DNA of 64,000 nt from Toxorhynchites rutilus septentrionalis (Eukaryota > Arthropoda > Insecta > Diptera > Culicidae): assembly GCF_029784135.1 (NCBI RefSeq), contig NC_073746.1, forward strand, positions 263,461,598 to 263,525,597. Reading direction: 5' to 3'. Under the pieces are notes generated by a model, which did no database searches, was not told the origin of the DNA, and worked only from the letters and a program-made list of their open reading frames with translations. Position numbers and translations under genes: made by a program. Of the stretch, positions 44,512-57,400 are shown piece by piece. The number at the start of each line of letters is the position of its first letter. Within the stretch, counting starts at the first letter, position 1.

Positions 44512-44523
44512 ATCTATTAGTTG

Positions 44524-45300
44524 TTTGGGAGACTCCGATGATCTCCCACACACGCAATGCAAATATGTGCACGAAACAGACACTAATAAATTGGCAATAT
44601 ACTAGAGCTAGTTTTCAGATGCCACTCAAACTGTATTTTGATAAACGGTCTGGAGGGTGTACAGTTATCTAAGTTCGGGTTGCGAGAATTGAGAGACACT
44701 CACGATGAGAAGATCTGATTGAACTCATTTCTATTCTACATTGAAATCGTAACAATTTGGTGCACTAGCGAGAGTGCGCGGACTGTGAGAGCGTAGAATA
44801 AAGGGAAGTAGTAGGAATAGAAACCAACATTTTGCGTCAACGTTTTAAAAATATTGAAATTTTTTGCATCTATTTTTTAAAAGTTCAAAAAATGTGTACG
44901 TAAAATATCCTAAAACTTGAAAGCTTATGTTTTAAAGTAATGTACATCACATCACAGCATAAGCGTTGGGTTCTCGCGATATTACAGCATGCCAAAAATC
45001 ACTTCAAAATTTCGACCTCGCACTCTGTTCCTCTAATTTTTTTGTGGAGTATATGGTTTAATTTTCTTTTAAAAAAAACTCTCATATTATCCTGAAACAT
45101 TGGTCATAGAACACATTACAAAAAAAACAGTTCCATAATTGTTATCGATTATTGACAAAAAAAAGCCAATCGCATACTGCAGTACCATTTTTAGAACGAA
45201 AACGAAACTAAAAACTCCTATTCTTTCCTAACCAATATTTTTATATGATACTTTCACTTGCTTAATCCTATTGAGTTTTGAGTTGCAGTGGGTTAAAACG
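44524..45300. other. Gene-free AT-rich region
   Basis: No gene or repeat was recognised. Confidence 0.35.
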
Positions 45301-48300
45301 GTTGATCCGAACAACCCTTTATGCATACGACAATCGACAAAGCGGGTTTAAATTCGGCATCATTGTATGACCTATTCAGCCACACACGACTTATGCTCTC
45401 TCAAGCGAATCACAATCACCGCTATCGCATCCAATTTCCGTCACCTTCTACTAAGACAGTATCCAATTGATTCACCTGATCACACGGAGGGGAGAAACCA
45501 ACCGGATTAGCACCACATCAGTGAACCCGTGTGTGTGCTTCGGTTGACAATTTTATCCAATTTCCAAAAGCACACACAAACCCACAACAAACAAGTGACT
45601 TCCGGATTGCGACATGAGCTGCGAAGATCGAAACGTACGTGCGTTCGTACCGTCGCTATCACGGTACCACCCCCGCGCGCTCGCACGGGCGAGATTAGAA
45701 GTTAAGAGCGTGTATAAATTATCCTCCACCCCGGTAGATTGCAGCCCGGGCAATAATGATTACAATTGATTCGTTAGTGTTACACAAATGCGCTATGGGT
45801 ACGAATAACTCAAAAACGTGGGTGGGTGGATGATATCTTCAAGGCGTGCAGTCACGATGGCGTCTCCCGCTGCCACCGACAAATACATGATAAACCCAAG
45901 AAAAGTAATCCAAATGAGCCCCCCTAATGGCAGCGATGAGTGTGCAGGAATAGCCTGGCTGGTAGCCGATATTGTTAAATTATTGAGTGTGGTACAATCA
46001 ATTTTGGTACTTTTAAGTCTCTGTGATTCAACTTCTCTCCGCGTCTGAGCGGTAATTATTGGATTGGAAGTCATCGATTGCGGGGCGGGGGATCACCAAT
46101 TGCTTCGATGCTTGATCGCTATGAATGAATACAGTCTATGGTGAGTTCGAAGGTAACCAACACAATTACGAGCAAACTAATCAAAAAATCCGTCATTGGG
46201 AAGATTTTTTGCCTGCGAAGTGCACGAGAAGATGTCTATAGGGTAACGGCGGAGTGCACTAGGAGTGATCAAAGGCAAACGATTGGGAGTAAATATCGCT
46301 TTCCGCAGACTGGAGGTAGAGCTAACACAGTCACAGAACCCAGCATCAGGGAACTGATCAAACGGTCCAGATTAGGTAACGACACAGTCACAGAACCGGC
46401 CAGAAAATGGGTGCAGCAGATGAAGAAATTAATTTCTTTGTTTTTTCGTCTCCTTTGCCGATGAGACCTGAGATGAGGTTTCGATTGGGACGCGGAAAGG
46501 CAATGGAGGCCAACAAACAATCAATTAGCAGCCGCTTTTTTGCCTCTGTGTTCTTTCTCTCTTTTTAGTGATTGGTTTTTCGTTGTCAAGCTGATTGGTA
46601 GCAGCAGAGGCCGAGGCGAACGAAAGATCGTTTATCCCACTGCCACATTGCGCTGTGAAATTCAGCCGGGCGACAAATTGAGGAAGGTGAGCGTCGAAGA
46701 AGCGATTCGGTGGAAGTGTGAAGCATTAGTTTTTCCGCCGAAATTAAAACTTTTGTTCCACTAGACACTGACACTGTATTTATTTGCTTATTCCGATCGA
46801 CGTCATTGCAGCTCGAACAATGCTATGCATTATTTCCAATCACCTTTAGACGCATTTACACACTCGGAAAACAACCAAACAAGCGTCTTCCGGGTTTCGG
46901 ATGCGCGATTGTTTGCGTTCGGACCTATGCATCATTACGTGAACTCTCCTAATAGAGGTGCGAGTGACGGTAAATATTTGAAGACTCTCGTTGTTGTATT
47001 TTCGTTGGTTTTCTTCGAATCTTTCCCTCGTCGAACACACGGCAATCAAGTCGAAGAAAGCGACTGATTTTTTTTCTTCTTTGCCGACAATCGAAGAAGA
47101 ACAGCGGGAACTGTAAAAGATCTAAGAAAATGGACCGCCTCCGGTGTGACCATTTGCCTTGTCGTCCCGAACAAAGAAATCCGCGGCCAAACCCCCCTAA
47201 TCAAAAGAACTCTTCAGGTATTTGCGCAGATTAAACATTCTGAATGACACTGGATGGGTGAATGAATAGGCTTCCAATCAACAGTGGTGTCGATTGTTGG
47301 AAGGTACTCGCGAAGAATAACGGATCCACTGTGTGCTCCCACAAGTTTCTGAGTCCGAGGCATTCCAAAGTTATGACAAGCGAGATAAAGGTCGCGTTAC
47401 GTTGCTGAAGCGGTCTTCCCCACGCCCGTACGCGGTTAACACTCGCAACAACTGCAACAAATTACGCAAATTAGGCAGATTTAAACCGCCATCAACACCT
47501 ACACCTGCGAGAGAAGCGATGAGAAAGGTCCAACGGTTTAGCGGTTGCCAGCCAATAAATCTCACTTCCCGAAATCCAATTTAAACTTGGGTGCGCGACG
47601 TTCTGTTCCCGAGCCTTCCGCTTCCCCTTTTCCCGCTTTTTATAGTTGTGCTGACGTGTGGTCGGGTCTTCGTGGGTTCGCGATTTCCGCGAGGTTCCAA
47701 CGCCGCGGACCGAGTGCCATATTTCTTAGGTTTATTATTATTTATGACGCTTTCCGACAACCTTTTTCTTTGAGATTTTATTACACCCGGCCTCTCGCTT
47801 GCTGGAAAATGTACATTGTTATGGCTGTTACACGTATTGTCCCCCTCCAATCCTCCTCGCTCCCAGTCGCTTTGCGCCGAGATTGAAACGAATGAAATAA
47901 TCAGGTTCCATAAATATTGGAAAACGGAACAGGCCGCGATAACGGACCACTCGCGCGCGCTCGCCTCTGGAGTTGACAGCTGAAATACCGTCCGATAAGC
48001 CGTAGCGGGTTCTGTGGTGACAATTACCCATTACCTCTGCCACTGTCGGTGAGCCGAGGGCATATTAAGCGACAAATAGGAAGGCAAGAGCGAAAACAAA
48101 AACAAAAAACAATGGATTCGGACTGCATCTTGATAGCTCTCGCGTGTGGGGCGCAAATTCTTTCCGCGGATTTAATGTCCGTAGCGGGCGAGATTTATGA
48201 AATATTTCTGGGCTCGTTAGTTTCGCTCTGATCCTTCCGTCTCTTCTCTGTTCCGCGCTAGGATTCCAAGGCAATTAAAGGGGGACACATCGTACGGAAA

Positions 48301-48450
48301 AGGTGGTCGCGAGAGATGAACAATAGTGTGTGATCAACGGCGGATGATTGTTTACGACGCATTCCAACCGACTCTCGGATGGTTCTCGTTAGAGTGTCAC
48401 GGGGCGAATCGCTTCTATGGATCCACATTGTACGTGGTGCCTCTCTACAA
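45301..48450. other. GC-richer island, no gene recognised
   Basis: About 3 kb of balanced composition without transposon ends. Overlapping open frames on both strands (45553-48274) lack domains, and pairs of frames are open opposite each other, as expected by chance in GC-richer DNA. The frame at 46138-46464 contains a short duplication (ACACAGTCACAGAACC twice, about 46325 and 46382) but no recognisable protein. It could be intron, enhancer or UTR. Confidence 0.35.
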
Positions 48451-49166
48451 TATAAAAAAAAACAAAAATATTCGATAATTCTAAAATCATTAATCTAAAA
48501 TCCCTAATTCTGAGGACTAATCTATAATCAATATTTTCCTTAACCTATGATCAATTTTGATTGCGACTATTTCTTTATTAGGTCACGCATCACAAACCTA
48601 AACCCGAAAAAGGTGTTATCAGGCGTTGCGGGAGAGTCGATGAATGGCCTTCTAGAAACAATTACATATTGAATATACTGTTAAAAAACTTACTCAAAAT
48701 TTTAATTCGTTAGTATTCAAATATTATTTATATAGCTATTTTTGGTAGCTTGCAGTGCGTCGTATATCTCACGAAAATGTAAATATTAATACGGAAATAT
48801 TGAAAAAAAAATTATACTTGTATTTCTTTTGAGCAAAATGTTATGTTGAAGAAAAATGATTATTCTATTTGTATTTATGGGTGGAGTCATGCAAACATAT
48901 AGAAGCTGAGGGTATTTCGTTAATTTGCGCCTATGCGTTCTTATATAGATTGCATTTGTAAGAAGCTCAGTTAGTATTTATCTTTTTTCTAATAAAAAAA
49001 CATTTGAGGCTCTGGCTGATAATATGTGAGATATATGCAGTATCTGTATAAAACAAAGTTCTGTAGTTAAATAATTGTAAAAGGTGGAAATAGGCAAAAT
49101 AATCAGATCGGTACTCTCGCCCTGTATAGCACTCTTGCCCCGGGTTCCCCTACGTTGAGAAAGGCT
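48451..49166. other. Gene-free AT-rich region
   Basis: No gene or repeat boundary was recognised. Confidence 0.35.
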
Positions 49167-50834
49167 AATTCAGCCATTCCATGTCAAACTGATATCATGG
49201 TTCTCAGATTTTCTTGAAAAATGGTAGTTTTGTTCCTTATCGCAAAATATAACAAAATATAAGTATTTTTTAATTTCTTCATCAGGGTAATCATTTCCAT
49301 TTAGGGTGGTTCGAAAAATAATTTTTGCTCTTTTTCCCAAAAATGACTTTTTTCAAAAATTCGTAATTTTTGAATTGCTGGACCGATTCAGATGATCGGA
49401 ATATCCAATTGAAACCAATTAACTAATCTTCTTTGAAGAGATTGGATTTTGTTTTCGTAGCTTTTGACTGCATTTGTTTTTTTTATAGTTTACATGATTT
49501 ATAGAGAGGGCGCAATATTTTTATATATATATATATATATTTTTTAAGGCTCAGACTTTTTCACATAACACATACATAAAATCGGTGTCTTTTTCGCTTT
49601 TGAGTTATGCTTCCTCAAAATTAACATGTTCTCTTTCTTCGTTCAATATTTCTATGCGACTAGACTACCATGCCACCAGACTTTTTATCCCACTTGTTTA
49701 TTTATTTTGGCGCATTAGAATTTTAACTGTAATAGAGCCGGATATAGTCGTGTTCATATTACATGTTTTATCGTATCTATATGAATTGTAAATTACACAG
49801 TAACCATTTAGGCGTAAGGGTATTCCTTCTGTTCATCCATTGTTTAGATAGACCGGATAGCGGAGCCAATGATATGATCATTGTTGTGTTATTAATAACA
49901 CAATGATGTTTCTTGCAGAGCAGAGCAATTTCAATCTCTGCTTTATGAATGAACAGAGGTCAGGACTCCGACCGTGAATCGATCTCCATCGCTGATGATT
50001 GTTGCGTGGACGTAGTTATTCTATAGCAACACAAAGATGGTCAATTGAGGGCCCTGAGGTTTGAATTCATGATCGTTCGCTTGGTAAGCGAACGAGCAAC
50101 TAATGTGGATACGACCCACCACATGGTTATATTATCAATACTCATGATAATTTCTAATGATTGTTTTTGTGAAAATGATATAACTGAGTTCCGGAAATTT
50201 GCTTCACATGATCATAATGGGTTTTAAGTTTCTTTTCCATCGCTTTTTCTTACAGCTAGGTAACTGACTTTTAATGAAATTAATATAATCTACTACGAAA
50301 AAACGAACTGCAACGTGGTTATGTTTGGCAGATTCGATTGCGGCGAAACTTTAAACTTTGAAAAATCATAACTCAAAACGAGAAAATTCACATCTCAAAA
50401 ACGAAAAGAACACATTTCTGCATATGCTTTGTAAAAGGGCATAAACTTTCATGAAAAAATATAAAAAAAATATAGCGCCATCCATCTCTAAACCATGTAA
50501 ACTATAACAAACAAATATAATCAATAATAATAAAATTAAAATTAAAATTTCTTGCGAGTGTAGAAAGATTGTCTAATTGACTTAAATTTGATATGTAGAT
50601 GGTCTGAATCGGTCCAATAGTTCAAAAGTTATGGATTTTTGAGAAAAGTAATTTTTGGAAAGAAAACATTTTCGAGCTACCCTAAAGTGGAAATGGCCAC
50701 CCTAATGAAAAAAAAAATGCAAAATACGGGACTTTTACTTTTCGATAAGGAACAAAACCTCCAATTCTCACGAAAATCTGAGAACCATCGGTATCAATTT
50801 CATCAATTTCGGTTTGGCATGGAATGGCTGAATT
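49167..50834. mobile_element. Palindromic MITE, family A, copy 3 (long, with internal segment)
   Basis: Ends CAGCCATTCCATGTCAAAC (49171) and GTTTGGCATGGAATGGCTG (to 50830) are inverted copies, flanked by AATT on both sides (49167-49170 and 50831-50834). Inverted arms continue to about 49640 on the left and from about 50330 on the right, for example TTTTGAGTTATG against CATAACTCAAAA. The central ~0.7 kb (49640-50330) is not shared with copy 1 and may be an insertion or the original interior. No transposase. Confidence 0.75.
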
Positions 50835-50989
50835 ATATGATTTAAATTGATTCTCTTTAGCTTTTAGGGTGGAATTTGTCGCAGTTGACACACGTACTTG
50901 ATCACAGGCGATTACGTCCAAAATCAAACAGACTCTTTCTCTCTTTCCTCTAATTCTTCACCCGGTTTTCATTCAGTTTTTTGACCAGC

Positions 50990-51680
50990 CTAAACGAAGG
51001 CGTTATGAACCATTTTTTCGAGAATATATACCAGGTGTATGAATATGAACTTTCAAAGTACTGATCATTGGAAGCTGCACAATTCATTCTCATCTGTCAA
51101 GCAATGATGTCTGAATGTCTGATGAATGTGTCGTAAAAAAAATCTTTGTTTTTGGAGGCAATCCATCGAGTCATTTTCGCACATTTTTATAAGAATTCAA
51201 GCGTTGCTCAGCGAACACGTATCCCATCAATGAAAACAAAAGGTAATCGGATGGAACCAAGTCTGGCGAATTATCTGCATGTGGTAGTTGATCCCAATTG
51301 AGTAGCTCAACTGTTTCCCTGACCCGTCTTGTTCGTTGTGACGGGGCATTGTCATCGAGAAAAATAATTTTGTGTTGTCTTTTCTGACATAACTGTCGTT
51401 TTTGGAGCAGGTTTTTGGATCGCTTTACGGTAGAATGCGCTCAATCATTTTCGGTAACGTCCACTTTTAACAATTTCGCCGATTTTCGGCGACTTCAAAC
51501 ACTTTCGGCGGCTTTCCTCGTTCCTCACATCAACGTTCGTTTTAGGCATTTTAAACATTTTAAAAATTTTGAGCTCGCCGTAAGCTTCCACTAACATTCT
51601 GAGCGGATTGGGAGCGGACTCAATCAGCGATGTTCGTAAATCATAGTTCGTAGGCAAAAAATCAACAATTTTTAACACAA
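50990..51680 (-). pseudogene. DD34D mariner transposase relic
   Basis: On the minus strand, KIIFLDDNAPSQRTRRV leads to LPHADNSPDLVPSDYLLFSL and then VFAEQRLNSYKNVRK. Counting from the aspartate of DNAPS to that of PSDY gives exactly 34 residues, the mariner DD34D signature. Farther 5' (51445-51678) LRMLVEAYGE and VDVRNEE resemble the N-terminal helix-turn-helix region and its downstream acidic stretch. Frameshifts, a stop after NVRK and a deletion between the N-terminal and catalytic parts inactivate it. It is a different mariner lineage from the relics at 2.9 and 28 kb. Confidence 0.75.
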
Positions 51681-52879
51681 AACAAAATGTGGCTGCATGA
51701 AACTTCTGATATTTTGAATTGGATATTGTTGACAGATTGCAAAAAAATATAAAAAATTACAATCGATATGACATTTATTATATTTTAGTGTGTGAATTCC
51801 GGTTTCATATTTATACACCTGGCATTTTTGTATGAATTTCCCACTTATTCTACTTTTTAAATAATTGAATATACCGCCGTGATTCTGTAGCCGCCTATTG
51901 CATGTGATGAACATCCTTTTTTCGGTTATCCAACATTGTATAACATTTTTTGCAACTGCCTCATAAAAACGAACATTTTCTAATAAGTACTCGTTCCGAG
52001 AATCAGGATGCACGTCTAGGTATCAGGTTTTGTGTGACTAGCCTGCATCGAGAACTTTCGGGTCGCAATAAGCTATCAAATCATTGTATAGTGCCCCAAA
52101 AATGCTATTTTTTTGGTTTATTTTTTTTAAAAATCACTAGATTTATCTTTCACGGCTTTCTCGAAACTACGCGATTTGCTCGAAATCACACGATTTAATT
52201 TTGAGAGACTTGCTACGCTTTTTTGCGCTTGTGCATCAATCGCGCAGAAATAGAATCGATGAATTATAGCTATTGATCCAACTGAAATAATCTGAAAATG
52301 CAGATTTTAGAAACATACATTGTTGGTTGGATAGGTCTAGAGGAAATATAAGTTTTCCACAGGAATTAGGACCATTTTGCCTCAAGAATAACTTTTGAAA
52401 AGGGCGTATCTGTTCTAGTAAGAGAAATCTTCGAGCATCTGTCTCAAAAACTATGAGTCGCACCAAAATGAAGTTGAGAGATGTAGAGAATCGATGTTTT
52501 GGAACATAGAATTTTTACTTATTAACCCGTTGAACGGAAAAGACGAGTCCAGCTCATCATAAACTTTCCTGAACAAACTGAAAATGACTCGCCAGAAATG
52601 ATTGAGTTTTGATGCTTTTTATGATAGCAGTATCTGAAAGTCATATCGATCGATTGCTTTGATATACTTGTGTGCATGCTTCTAGGAAGATTAAAAAAAT
52701 AAAATAAATAATCGTCTGCCAAAGCAGTGCTGACTGAAAATAAATTGTCGTTCAAGGGGTTCAAATCAAGTTTGACCACAAGTTATGAATTGTGATTTTA
52801 TTCTAAACAAAAATTCTCATAGTCAAAACCCTTCTAAATGCAGCCATTGACGACATATTTAATTTTTTTAAATAATTTA
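51681..52879. other. Gene-free region
   Basis: No recognisable domain in the minus-strand frame at 51672-52013 or in the others. Confidence 0.35.
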
Positions 52880-53210
52880 ATTTGTCTTGTTTATAGTAAA
52901 TAGGCCCTTTCCATATGTTTGTCGTGTTACACCATCGCGTCCATGAATTTTTATGAAATTGTTTATATTTTCCATAAACTTTTCAAAATGCACCATTATG
53001 ATAAAAGTATGTGTTTAGGAGCTACAATTGAAACCAATTCAAGACATGTTTGGTTTTTAAATTGTCCACATCATTCATGATGTCCGAATTGAATTTAGTT
53101 GAGTATCGTACTCATGAAGCCACGTTTTGTTCCCTGTACTGATGCGTCTCACAAATATCGGATTGTATCCAGCCTTGTAAATTATGGTTTTCGTGCCGTC
53201 ATCGTGGTTT
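52880..53210 (-). pseudogene. Possible third mariner lineage relic
   Basis: The minus-strand reading RISTGNKTWLHEYDTQLNS resembles the mariner segment TGDETWVYGYDxETK around the first catalytic aspartate, here degraded. No other motif is clear. It could be chance. Confidence 0.3.
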
Positions 53211-53338
53211 TTCTTTTGTATAAAATTAAAGTTTTGCTGCAACATTTATCCCAATGTAACATTCACCCAATCTCTGGATAATATGGTTTATTTCTGATAA
53301 GTATGATTAAAATTATTTATGTCTTGTACATTTACTTA

Positions 53339-54475
53339 ACGGGTGTTAAATAAAAAATGAGAATTTTTTCAATACCTTTCAGTAACTCAAATAAAGAGCG
53401 TAAAATTTTCTTTCTCCAAGAAAATTGCTCTTTGGGCTCCGTAGAAACAGTAGGCGTGTTTGGTTTTGCTAATTTGAATTTAGTCAAAGCAAACATGGCG
53501 TCGAAACAGCACGTGCTCCGCGAACGCATTGTACGGTTCTACGAAACGCATTTCCAGCAAGGAAAAAAGTTCACGGTGGCACATTTTAAGGAAGAAAATG
53601 TACCTGTCAGTACGGTATATCGTATCCTGGGTTGCCTGAACGTAGAGCGGCAGGTCGGAAGTGGTCGTCCGGTGACGATAATGGCGAAGCAGAGGAAGAC
53701 ATCGTTAAAGAAGCTGTTTGACAACAAGGACGCAACCAGCCTGCGTGACGCCGGTCGGAAATATGGCTGCTCCCACGTATTGATCCATCGGACTCTCAAG
53801 ATGGAAGGAATCGTCTGCAGGAAGAAGACGAAGTCGCCGGAGTACACGGAGGAGCAGATAAATCACAGTGTCGGTGGATGACCAAAAAATACCGCGGGAT
53901 GTCTTTCGTTCTGGACGACGAAAGCTATTTTCCGCTGTCAAAAACGCATATTCCAGGAAATGATAATTACTACTCCTGCGACAAGTCATCCACACCGCCT
54001 GAAGTGAAATACAATTTCAAGCACAAGTTTGAAAAAAAGGTTATGTTGTACATCGCCATTTCCGACCGGGGCATTTCAATGCCTTGGTTTAAGCCGAGCG
54101 GTCTGGCAATCAACCAACAAATCTATCGAGAAGAGTGCCTCGATAAAATCATGCTGCCGTTCATGAACGAGCATCACGCGGATGGGAAGTACGTCTTCTG
54201 GCCGGACAAGGCAATTGGAGGGCCAAGGACACGAAGCAACTGACTACAAGAATCCGGAATTGTATCCGGAAAATGGACGTAAGTGCCGTACAACGTTCTT
54301 GTGAGAGCATCGCGACAAAGTTGCGTCGAACAGCAGACCACGGCCCTCACTCAAACATTCACTGACATTTTTTTGAAGAAAATACATTATGTTATTAATA
54401 AAAAATACTGAAATCGATGAAAAAAAAATGTTTATACGTGATTGAAAAAATTCTCATTTTTTATTTAACACCCGT
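53339..54475 (+). mobile_element. ITmD37E transposon, copy 2, internally deleted
   Basis: 1137 bp between TA at 53337-53338 and 54476-54477, with ends ACGGGTGTTAAATAAAAAAT as in copy 1. The left end after the short inverted repeat is unique sequence leading to the transposase start, i.e. the ancestral arrangement. About 148 bp is missing around 54211 relative to copy 1 (10434-10580), and about 10 bp near 53860. It could still be moved in trans because both ends are intact. Confidence 0.9.
53495..54363 (+). pseudogene. DD37E transposase, frameshifted and lacking the catalytic glutamate
   Basis: The natural start appears to be the ATG at 53495 (MASKQHVLRERIVRF), preceded by leader sequence not shared with copy 1. 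The DNA-binding half (to about 53860) is intact in frame. A ~10-bp deletion then shifts the frame, and a second segment (53878-54243) carries FVLDDESYF and FWPDKA. A ~148-bp deletion directly after the second catalytic aspartate removes the DD37E glutamate region. The C-terminal RRTADHGPHSNIH end survives out of frame. Non-functional. Confidence 0.88.
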
Positions 54476-54477
54476 TA

Positions 54478-57400
54478 TATCCAAGTCATATATATTTTGT
54501 GCATAGCCCAACAAGAAAAAACCGGTGGAGCAATAATATCTTCATCAAAGTAAATTAAAGAATGAAATAATATGATTTGTATCACATATGATAATATGTC
54601 TTTAAAATTTAATGATAAATTCCACTCAATTTTTCTAACACGTTCATCATAATGAGAATGATTTTTTTTCTGAATGCGGTGTGTTTCACAAAAACGGGAA
54701 TTCGTGGTACCATAAAGTCTTGTATGAACGAGCGAGATTCTAACTAACTGAGCAGGAAGTGTTCGTTGAACACCGATTGAACAATGGCAAAGCTATCCAA
54801 GCAAGTTTTCGATCGATTTCTTTGCAGCTGCCTTTATGTCGCATAAATTTCGTTTATACATTTGAGCTAGCACCACCTTAACGCCCAGCCACATCGCCAC
54901 AGTCACTCAGTCAGGAAATTGCATTTCACCACAATCCCTCTGCCAGGACCTACGTCACGTTCCGCTGTCACCCGTCACCCAGGTCAAATTCACAGCACCA
55001 TCACACCATTACCGCACACACCTTAACGTATCACACCACGCTCGCAAGCAGCTTTCGTGGCGGCCCATAATCAAATAGGCCCATAAATCCTGCGAAGCAG
55101 CTGCCAATTGTGCACACAAAAGGAATTCCTCCGGCCGGGGATCAATCGCTCGGTAAGCCAGCTTTTCGGGGACCTTTAGAAAACTCACTCTTTTGCTCAT
55201 TCTCCCCCTTCCCGGTCTATATCTTCCAACGACAGATCCTCACACGTTCGACGCAGTGTCACTCCGAAAAACTTTAAATACTACATTTTACTACAAGCTG
55301 TCCAGCACAAAACCCGTCCAGGAAAAAAACGGACGGAGAAGGAGAAATAGAGCCTAATGATGCTGTCTTTTTTTTTTGAAGAAAAAACTCTATTAGTTGT
55401 GCATACTGAATCAATCGCTGAGGCTGGGAAATGTATTGTACTCAAATAAAATAGCGAGTTGTTTTCGGGTTTTAATAGGCAACGTTAGAAAAGCGACGCT
55501 TTACTCGAATATCGGCAGCAAATAATAAGAAGTGGAGCTCTGGTGGCTGTGTGGGGGCAGAACAAAATACGACGAGTTCCTAATCGATTTGCCGCCTCCG
55601 ACTCTTTCTTTTGAAGGTGTACTCTGGAATGCTTCCACTACGCAGCCGATCAGTTTCATCCTCCTTTATCCCCAGGCTCCTATTGGGGAATGGCACACCA
55701 AGGAAACGGTCTCGCAGTGACTCGAAATTTGCTTACAATAAAATTTTTCCCATACCTCTGTCGGTCTCTCGTCGGTGAACCACTCACAGACGTGTTTCCC
55801 TTTCTCGTCCTAGCGATGAATGCTTATTGATGGAGAACATATTACCGATGTAGAAAGCCCCCAGACGAACGCAACATTTTGTCCAAACCGAGTCCGTTTG
55901 ACGTCAGTCCCCGGCGATCAATAACACTCCTACAACAGTGGGCGAAGATGGCGTATGATGATGCAAATTCGTTTCAAGACGACGACGAAATGACTTCCGG
56001 GCCGAGGCGGCTACCAGCTGCGGCTAGGTGAAGTTATTCAAATTATTCGAATATGGGGAATCATATAGTGACAGGGAATTTCTAAGGTCCGCAATCAATC
56101 TTGGCGCTGCCCGGGGCTTCGGAAATGAAGTCCAAAAATAGGTCAACAGAATATATGTCCACGTTTATGAGTTTATACCAGACGTGAAGAGATACGTTGA
56201 ATCAACAACATGTGCACGAAAGTTGTTACATCGAACGTAACTCACTGGGGAGGGAAAAAAACTCCACCGGGAAACACCGAAAGCGTGGTATTCCTCAAGA
56301 GTAAACAAATCAAACGCAAACCAACCGATAAGTACACCCGTGTCAAACAACCGGCGACAGCACTCGATAGGATTGTTTAACTTAGTTTACGTTCTGAACT
56401 GAGCCAAGCCCCATGGGAAATTTGAAGAGAGTAAACTTCCTCCTCCTCCTTGCCGCGAAACTTGGTCACGAAGAGTACACCGAGTTCTCTATTATAATTT
56501 GCGGCCCCCCTCACTCCTACCACTGGTTGCAGTCGAATTCCACGTGGGGTACGCATATGATAAGCAGCTGGTTTCATGCCTCGAAAAACAATGTTCTGAA
56601 CGAGATGGGGAGAGTAGCAAAATGAGCAAATAATAGCTAACGATATCGAGCGCGTCTCACCAGAAGAAAAAATGGCCCCGACGCGATAAAGGAAAGCCCT
56701 CTCGCAAGAAACCAATCAATAATGCAAACACGTAGCACGCAAAGGTTCCCGGAGGGGTAAGGGTACCGAGCTCGCAATCAGAATTTAAACAAGCTGGCAG
56801 TTTTTTTTTCGCCTCACTCTCGGTGAGAGTCCTCTGGAAGACGCAAACGCAGCAGCAGTAACGTCTGGTGTTTGGCTTTCATCGGGTCGTCGTCCTGCGC
56901 GGAGGGTGCCCAAAGAATCGGATGCGTGTAAATAAACAGTTCCGATTAAAATTGACTACAAACGATGACGGCGAGGAAGAGACTACGGCGTATCGATTCG
57001 ATTCCTCCGGAAGGGAAACGACTGGTGTAAACAACAGTTTACTTCCAAGGATTGTGCCATAAGCGGCCGACGACGCGCAACATCGAACTTCAAGTCAGCG
57101 AACCCTTTCTCGCCCTCAAACAATATTTCTAACCCACAAATTTGACAACAGCGGTACACCGAGAGTGAATGTCTGTGCGGAGTAGAATTGAGAGGGGTAA
57201 AGATAATAATGGATTATGTTGTTTACTTGAGGAATAATCTTTAAACATAAGTCACTTTTGGAGGGTATTTCGTCATCGGTCCCGAAACCAACTGCGGGCC
57301 TATAATTTTTGGGTTTCCTACTTTAAACAGAATTGAAAAAGCATCATTAAAATTATGGTTACTTGAATGCAATCGGGATATTGTTTTCCTCCCTTTCATT

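Noticed and set aside
46138..46464. A 108-codon plus-strand frame
   Set aside because: It contains a short internal duplication but no recognised domain, and an opposite frame is also open. Not supported as a gene.
56377..56715. A 112-codon minus-strand frame in GC-richer DNA
   Set aside because: No domain or homologous motif recognised and no splice signals that would join it to other exons.
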